A stretch of DNA of 64,000 bases. It comes from Rotaria macrura (taxonomy: Eukaryota > Rotifera > Eurotatoria > Philodinida > Philodinidae). Every line of letters starts with the position of its first letter. The stretch's first letter is position 1. Below the pieces are notes generated by a model. The model saw only the letters and a list, made by a program, of their open reading frames with translations, ran no database searches and was not told the DNA's origin. The stretch spans positions 62,001-126,000 of the forward strand of contig OENT01000147.1 of the NCBI GenBank assembly GCA_900239685.1, read 5' to 3'. The translations under genes were made by a program, and so were the position numbers. Below, in pieces: positions 58,606 through 64,000 of this stretch.

Positions 58606-61600
58606 TGATGACTCGTTTTCTTATTTCTTTCGTGCATAATAACAACGAATCTGATCATGATAGAAACAGTATTCGAATTTCTTTTTCTTTTTTTCTTTTG
58701 ATTCATGATATACTTATTGTTTGTTTTGTTTTATTTTCTATTATTACTATTGATTTCTATCTACTATGAAGCCAATGACATAGAAAGAGTATATTTCACC
58801 TTCTACTCATATTTATATGTATGTATATGTATATATATATTACTATTATTCATGGAAAAAATCATTCCCGGTCATTCATTTTTCGTTGAACATTGAACAA
58901 TTTCAATTATCGTTACAATAATTTCAAATTAATACAAATGAAAATTTTTTGTTTTTCTGAACAATAAAATTTTACTTATGATATGTTGATGTCTAGACGT
59001 GCGACTATCTTTGTATAAATACTACACTATCTTTATTTTTCTTTGTAATCAAAAAGAAAAACAATAGGATTGATTGATCATGGAAAATATGAATTGTGCA
59101 TCAATTGATACTCAAGTACTACTGGGTAAATTATTCGTAAGATCGTATAGAGAGATGTGACAACATGATTGAAGTCATACATTTCGTTGTATTATGAAGA
59201 AAAACGATAAGTGATTCTTACACATAAATTGGTCAATCGTGTAAATGGAAATTTAAGTTGCAAAAGATAATCATTCTGATCTTTTATTTCTCGTATTGAT
59301 ATATTCTTTCTATATAATTAAAAATCAATGGAGTTTTTCACGGATCTGTATTATCTATAAAAATTTTGCTAATCAATTTCTATAGCGCATTCGTTTTCGA
59401 ATGGATCAACTTTCTATATGATCATATGTAACAACTTATCTTTTATTCGATTTATTTGCAAGATGTAAATTCATAAGGAATTAATTACTTTTGATGAATT
59501 AGATGTGGCTTGCTTCTGGTACAGTTGCTCAATCGGTTCATCGTTTTTCATATGAGTAAGATTCTGTTCGTTTGAAGAGCCTAAAAATCATCATTCAATT
59601 ATTTGAATTAAGCAAAAACGAATGTTGATATTAGCTAAGTTTTGATGATGACTAATTTACATATCAGTATTGATGAAATCGGTGTTAAACATAATTCTCA
59701 TATCAGGTATTGAGATAAGGATTTTATTATATTAGTTAGTAAATATGCATAAAGTAATAAGAAATATATCATTACAAAAATATTTCAGAGACTTTTATTG
59801 TGATTATATAAAATAATGATGTTAATCATAACTGTTGTAAAGTAGAGAAAATCTCAACAAATGCTTCGTTCAACCTAGGTATTTAGTTGTAAATTTTCAG
59901 CCTTCCGATTACTTCGTAGCCATAATTAATAAATAATCCTATGTTACAATTTTCGTTTCAGTAATAACTACGACGTTTAATTCAATATCTATTCTTTTTC
60001 ACAATCCAACTGACAATATGAAGTTTTGCACCGAACAAGCATAACGTTACTTCAATAGATGTCTATTTTTAAAACTCAAGAGCTTATAAATCTATTCTTT
60101 CACATCAAAAAATACTAGCAAACTGATTGACAAGCCATCTCAAGTCAAAGTGATTGGTATTCGACGTAGAGATGCTCTTTACTTAAATTACGTTTTTCAT
60201 TTCTATTTTTGTTTGCATGCATCATAGATGACGTTCATATTATTCTTTCATGATCTTATTATAGCAATCAGCAAGACGTCTAATAGATCATGAACAGATT
60301 TATTCGATTCCCCTAATGAAGATCTCTGGGGATGATGCATCACTTTTAATATTGTATACAATTCCTGTTCAATATTACAATTCTGTCGCAACCATGTGAA
60401 AAATCGACTCGAGATCAATGTATTTCAATATAATTAGTTTTTGAAAAGAAAGAGGAACACAAGTTGGTAAAAACAGATTCAATGGGTTACATTTACACAG
60501 TCTCAATCGAAAGTATATTATGAAGGTAATTTGTTTAATGAGACAAAACTATAGTGATCACCGATAGCTGTAAGAAAATATCATTTTAATTTTTCATTCA
60601 TCTTTCAGCTGATCTTATCAAAATATTTTCCCAATAATAAACAATCGTATTTATTTTTTTGATGACTTCCTAAAGAAAACTTTCTTTGACTATCCATAAT
60701 TTTAGTCAAGTAGTGATTCGAGATGATCGTATTTCTATTAGATAGGTAGTGTTAACAATTACTCAATTAGCATAGTGTATTTCAAAGTCAATATCTAAAC
60801 GCTGTAATCAAGGACGTTCTCATTTTCTAGTTTCAGACTTCTTTGAATATAAAAAACTCATGTACAAAAATTAGATAGCAATGATTAGTTAGTAAATTCA
60901 AGATTACAAATAACAAAATTGTCATATTGTGTTTTGAAGTTGAAAATTACTGTGCTTGTTTCTTTTATTTTAACATGCTTTTCTTTGAATGGTATTTCTT
61001 TTTTAATTTGCTTATGAAGGATTTCATAATACTTATCTGTCATAAAAGAATAAAAAATACTTACAAGTTCGTAAGCATTCTTATGTTTTGCATGATTAAT
61101 TTAATCATTGTGACTAGGTATGAACTCAACAACATTACTTTGAACAGAAAATAAGATTGTAAAATCTTCGTATACAAGGATCAACTCAATGATCTATATA
61201 CGTAATAATAATTGTCTTATTTTTGTATTCTAGAAACATCAATGAATAAATTTTGATCTGATGAGAATGCAATGCGAGTGATTTTTAGTTTACTCATGAT
61301 ATGTACATCATAATAATTGATTTAAATAGTTTATTCTTAAATGATCACTATTAGATACAACAAGGTGCAGGGTAGAGTACTTTGATTGTTCTGAAGAAAT
61401 TCATCTGAGAAATGTCTAATCTGTATTCTCTAAATGTCAAGAAATACATTGTCAAAAGAATAATGTGAATATCTATGAAACTGTTGAAATTCTCTTGGAA
61501 ATGAGAGACAGCATGTTATTCAAATCTTTTCTTCAGAATGCGACTAAGGACTCTGATGATTGATTACTATTGTTTGCAACAAGTACATATTAGTACTCAA

Positions 61601-62150
61601 CTTATTGTATAGTATAGAATTGTTGAATCCATTGTTTGTTCGATCTCTCGAACTCCGATAAGATTTCATCGATTGATCAGATTCATTCAACTGAGTTATG
61701 TAAACATGATGCTCAGATTCTCTTATCATTCTACTCTGAACCCTGTATAAGGGTCACTATTTCGACCAGCGCAATTCGATTTCTAAGTCAACGATCGAAA
61801 ATGAATTTGTAATTCACAATCATTTATATGCAGATATCACCGATTTTTCAGCTGACGATTCCCAGTGATATCAAATATCTTATTCTTTATTTTGCTTATT
61901 GTTTTAATCTCGAGATCACATTTTTTAAAAATCACAAGAAATGTGATATTTAATTGTGAGTTAAAAATAGCACTGTGACAACTATGTCTCGATGTGATGC
62001 CGTTTTATGTAAAGTACTTTGTTACAAGATTAATTTTCTACATAATTGCGTAAAGTCGATTTAAATTATTAAACAGATTTGTCCGTTGAAGAATATTTGC
62101 CGCTTTAAAAACTGAAAGTCAATTTTTCTCATTATTGAATTATATTGATT
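58606..62150. other. Intergenic, about 3.5 kb
   Basis: 3' UTR of the OXR1/NCOA7 homologue (AATAAA near 58963) followed by AT-rich DNA with no supportable gene. Part of it may be 5' exons, UTR or intron of the Ser-rich gene that starts at 62151. Confidence 0.45.
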
Positions 62151-63379
62151 ATGTTTATCAATTTGAAAAATCTACATTCTTCCATTTCTAATTTCAATGG
62201 TAATAATAAAATTCCACAGTACTATCATTCAATCAATAATAATCAAATAGTTCATGAATCTTCGTCATCACTAAGTTTATCATCTATTTCATCATCTTTA
62301 TTTGATCAACCAAAGAATAAATCGAAAGTAGGTCATAGCAGCACTGACCAAATTCTAAGAATTCTGAACGTGTACTCGATCATGTAAGAGTATGCTTATC
62401 AGTGTATCATATCATACGCCAACGTTAACACGAAATTCTCCTTAGAATATCTGAATTTTTCGTGCTATTTCCAGGATGTTCAATGAACATTATAGCAATG
62501 TAGAATGGGTCTCTTTTTTATCACCTCTACGACGAGTTGACACTGTAACATAGCAGAGTACTTCAGAATTCTTAATACTTGAAGAATCATTTTTTTCATT
62601 CATAACGATTTTCTACTTCTTATCAGAGATATACAAATAGAAAGTATTCTAAGCGAACAGATTCATTGTCGACAGCATCATCAATGACAATTATTCTTCA
62701 TGCATTACATGAGAAAAGTCAAGAACAAGAACGATTGCATCATCGAAGAATATCGTACAGTAAATTTCATGCACCATATCAGAATAATAATAATAGTAGT
62801 TCATCATCGATTTCATTATCTCGGTCCACGAAGACGAGAAAAACAAAACAATTGTTACATGATTCAATGTATTTACGAACTGAAAAACAAGACGTAGAAT
62901 TTATCTCCATACCAACTGACCGAATATAGATAATCAATTGTTTATTCTTTAGATTAAATTAAATGTTAATCATTCTTCAGATCGATGGATTAAGAAAACT
63001 CGTAGAAGCTTACAAATACCGAGTGAATCTTTTGAGATTAATGTAATCTATTGTTATTGGTAAAGAAAGAATTATTTTTCAGAGAAACTACATCACATAT
63101 TCACGAAAGAGAAATCGAATCATATTTGTGATTTGAGTCATAATCGTTTTACAATTATAAGTCAAAATGAAAACTTTCAAACGTTCAAACGAGATCAAAG
63201 TAATCTATATTAATGTGCTACATGTGTTCTAATTACTATGTCTGTCAATAATAGGCTCACAAACAGATAATTATTTATCAATTCGACAACAGTATCAATA
63301 TGGAAATTTACGACGAGTTAATAGTGATTTATTAGATTATATTTTCATTCCGATTTCGAATGGATTGATTGAACAATAA
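62151..63379 (+). CDS. Ser-rich basic protein of unknown function
   Basis: Five exons whose phases all close: 62151-62327, 62627-62893, 62953-63042, 63085-63199, 63255-63379; 257 residues. No family recognised. Exon 1 has a Ser run (ESSSSLSLSSISSSLFDQP), exon 2 is rich in Ser, His, Arg and Lys with a helical start (TIILHALHEKSQEQERLHHR) and a second Ser tract followed by STKTRKTKQLL; exon 3 gives SSDRWIKKTRRSLQIPSES, a plausible kinase target or nuclear signal; the C-terminus is LRRVNSDLLDYIFIPISNGL. No membrane segment or signal peptide. The start is the first ATG of the open frame, but it lacks upstream in-frame support and further 5' exons are likely. The exon 3 to 4 junction uses an AG two bases after a first AG, because only that one keeps the frame. 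Confidence 0.55.
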
Positions 63380-63517
63380 TAAACTGAAACAGAAATCGTC
63401 ATTGGTCACGTGAAAATGTCTATGCTGTGCTTTTGATTTTTTTCTTATGATTCAATTTTAGTTAACAAGAATAATAAAAGAAAACGTAATATAGTCACAT
63501 TGAATGTGTACACATAC

Positions 63518-63542
63518 ATATATATGTATATATATATATATG
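63518..63542 (+). repeat. (TA)n-rich microsatellite upstream of CDK-like gene
   Basis: Alternating TA/CATA/TGTA units about 95 bases before the kinase start codon. Confidence 0.7.
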
Positions 63543-63634
63543 CATGTATACTTTAAATCATTTAGTTTTCTCATATGCACGTGTAAATAAGATTATAGAT
63601 TTGTTATTTTTAGCAAACATAAACAAAGCACATA

Positions 63635-64000
63635 ATGTTTTCAAGAGAATGTGATAATTTTATAAATTGTCCTTGGGATGAAATTGAGAAGTATTCACAA
63701 CAAGTGGAAATTGATTTTCAACGAATAGGAAAACTCGGCGAAGGTTCGAATTCTTGATGTGTGTTAATTGTTTTTTTCTTCAACGAACCAACCGATTTTT
63801 CTCTAGGTACATACGGTGATGTTTTTTGTGTTCGTCATCGATCATCTGGTCAAATATATGCTCTAAAACAAATTCGAAATGAACATGACATGAATGGAAT
63901 TCCAGCAACAGCGATGCGTGAAGCAGCAATACTAAAACAACTTGATCATCGAAATATAATTAAATTGGAAGATGTGTTTTTAACTGATGAACGTTGTTAT
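63635..64000 (+). CDS. Cyclin-dependent-kinase-like protein kinase, N-terminal part
   Basis: Partial: the window ends inside exon 2. Exons 63635-63743 and 63807-64000 and beyond, joined in phase 1. After a 30-residue N-terminal extension (MFSRECDNFINCPWDEIEKY) the kinase domain begins with the glycine loop IGKLGEGTYGDVFCVRH split by the intron, then the ATP-anchoring Lys in YALKQI and the C-helix GIPATAMREAAILKQLDHRN followed by IIKLEDVF. The C-helix corresponds to the PSTAIRE cyclin-binding helix of CDKs, with the catalytic Glu kept and Ser-Thr-Ala-Ile replaced by Ala-Thr-Ala-Met. It would phosphorylate Ser/Thr followed by Pro if canonical. Which CDK subfamily cannot be decided without the C-lobe. 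The upstream gap of 255 bases to the Ser-rich gene suggests a compact promoter. Confidence 0.88.

Noticed and set aside
61896..61960. Short complementary TCACATT/AATGTGA blocks
   Set aside because: Only seven-base matches in AT-rich DNA; not enough for a structured element.

Overview
The window looks like nuclear DNA of a small invertebrate, most probably a bdelloid rotifer (Rotaria or Adineta type). It is AT-rich, uses the standard code, and its genes are cut by many GT-AG introns, often only 48-65 bases long. Coding regions are rich in CAA/ACA/TCA codon runs. One locus (17827-19756, minus) carries a broken copy of a protein with an ADP-ribosyltransferase-like head and kinesin-light-chain-like TPRs, an architecture I associate with bdelloids. 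Species-level placement is not possible from sequence alone. No tRNA, rRNA or CRISPR array was seen.

Layout. 1-9114: 3' part of an erg-type (KCNH) voltage-gated K+ channel, from the pore to the C-terminal coiled coil, with a 6.0-kb intron that holds two complete antisense genes (a small amphipathic protein and an intronless enoyl-CoA hydratase-like protein). 10619-15878: a 13-exon gene with the ZMYM/QRICH1 C-terminal domain (DUF3504, a domesticated Crypton recombinase domain). 17827-19756: decayed ART/TPR pseudogene. 21813-24266: intronless VWA7-like secreted/membrane protein. 28455-29993: type II membrane protein with a Cys-rich ectodomain. 31161-31635: short homeobox gene. 31809-34892: TPR protein. 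35027-35651: EMC4. 38179-39959: ZFPL1. 40283-40763: two tiny membrane-protein ORFs separated by 4 bases. 40856-43111: Ig-domain membrane protein. 43892-44943: inverted-repeat element with perfect 148-base arms. 45605-46072: small, probably mitochondrial protein. 46881-58605: OXR1/NCOA7 homologue (LysM, GRAM, TLDc) with a probable internal first exon for a TLDc-only isoform. 62151-63379: Ser-rich unknown protein. 63635-64000: start of a CDK-like kinase, cut by the window end.

The genes do not form one pathway. They are ordinary animal housekeeping and signalling genes (EMC4 in ER membrane insertion, ZFPL1 at the cis-Golgi, OXR1 in oxidative-stress protection, a K+ channel, a CDK) interleaved with bdelloid-style accessory material: two intronless genes that are candidates for horizontal acquisition or retroposition, a decayed ART/TPR copy, and three inverted-repeat (foldback) elements, two of them inside introns. 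Gene models were built by hand from splice sites and reading phase; every multi-exon model given with full exon coordinates closes in frame, except the small gene at 45605-46072 whose first intron is unresolved.
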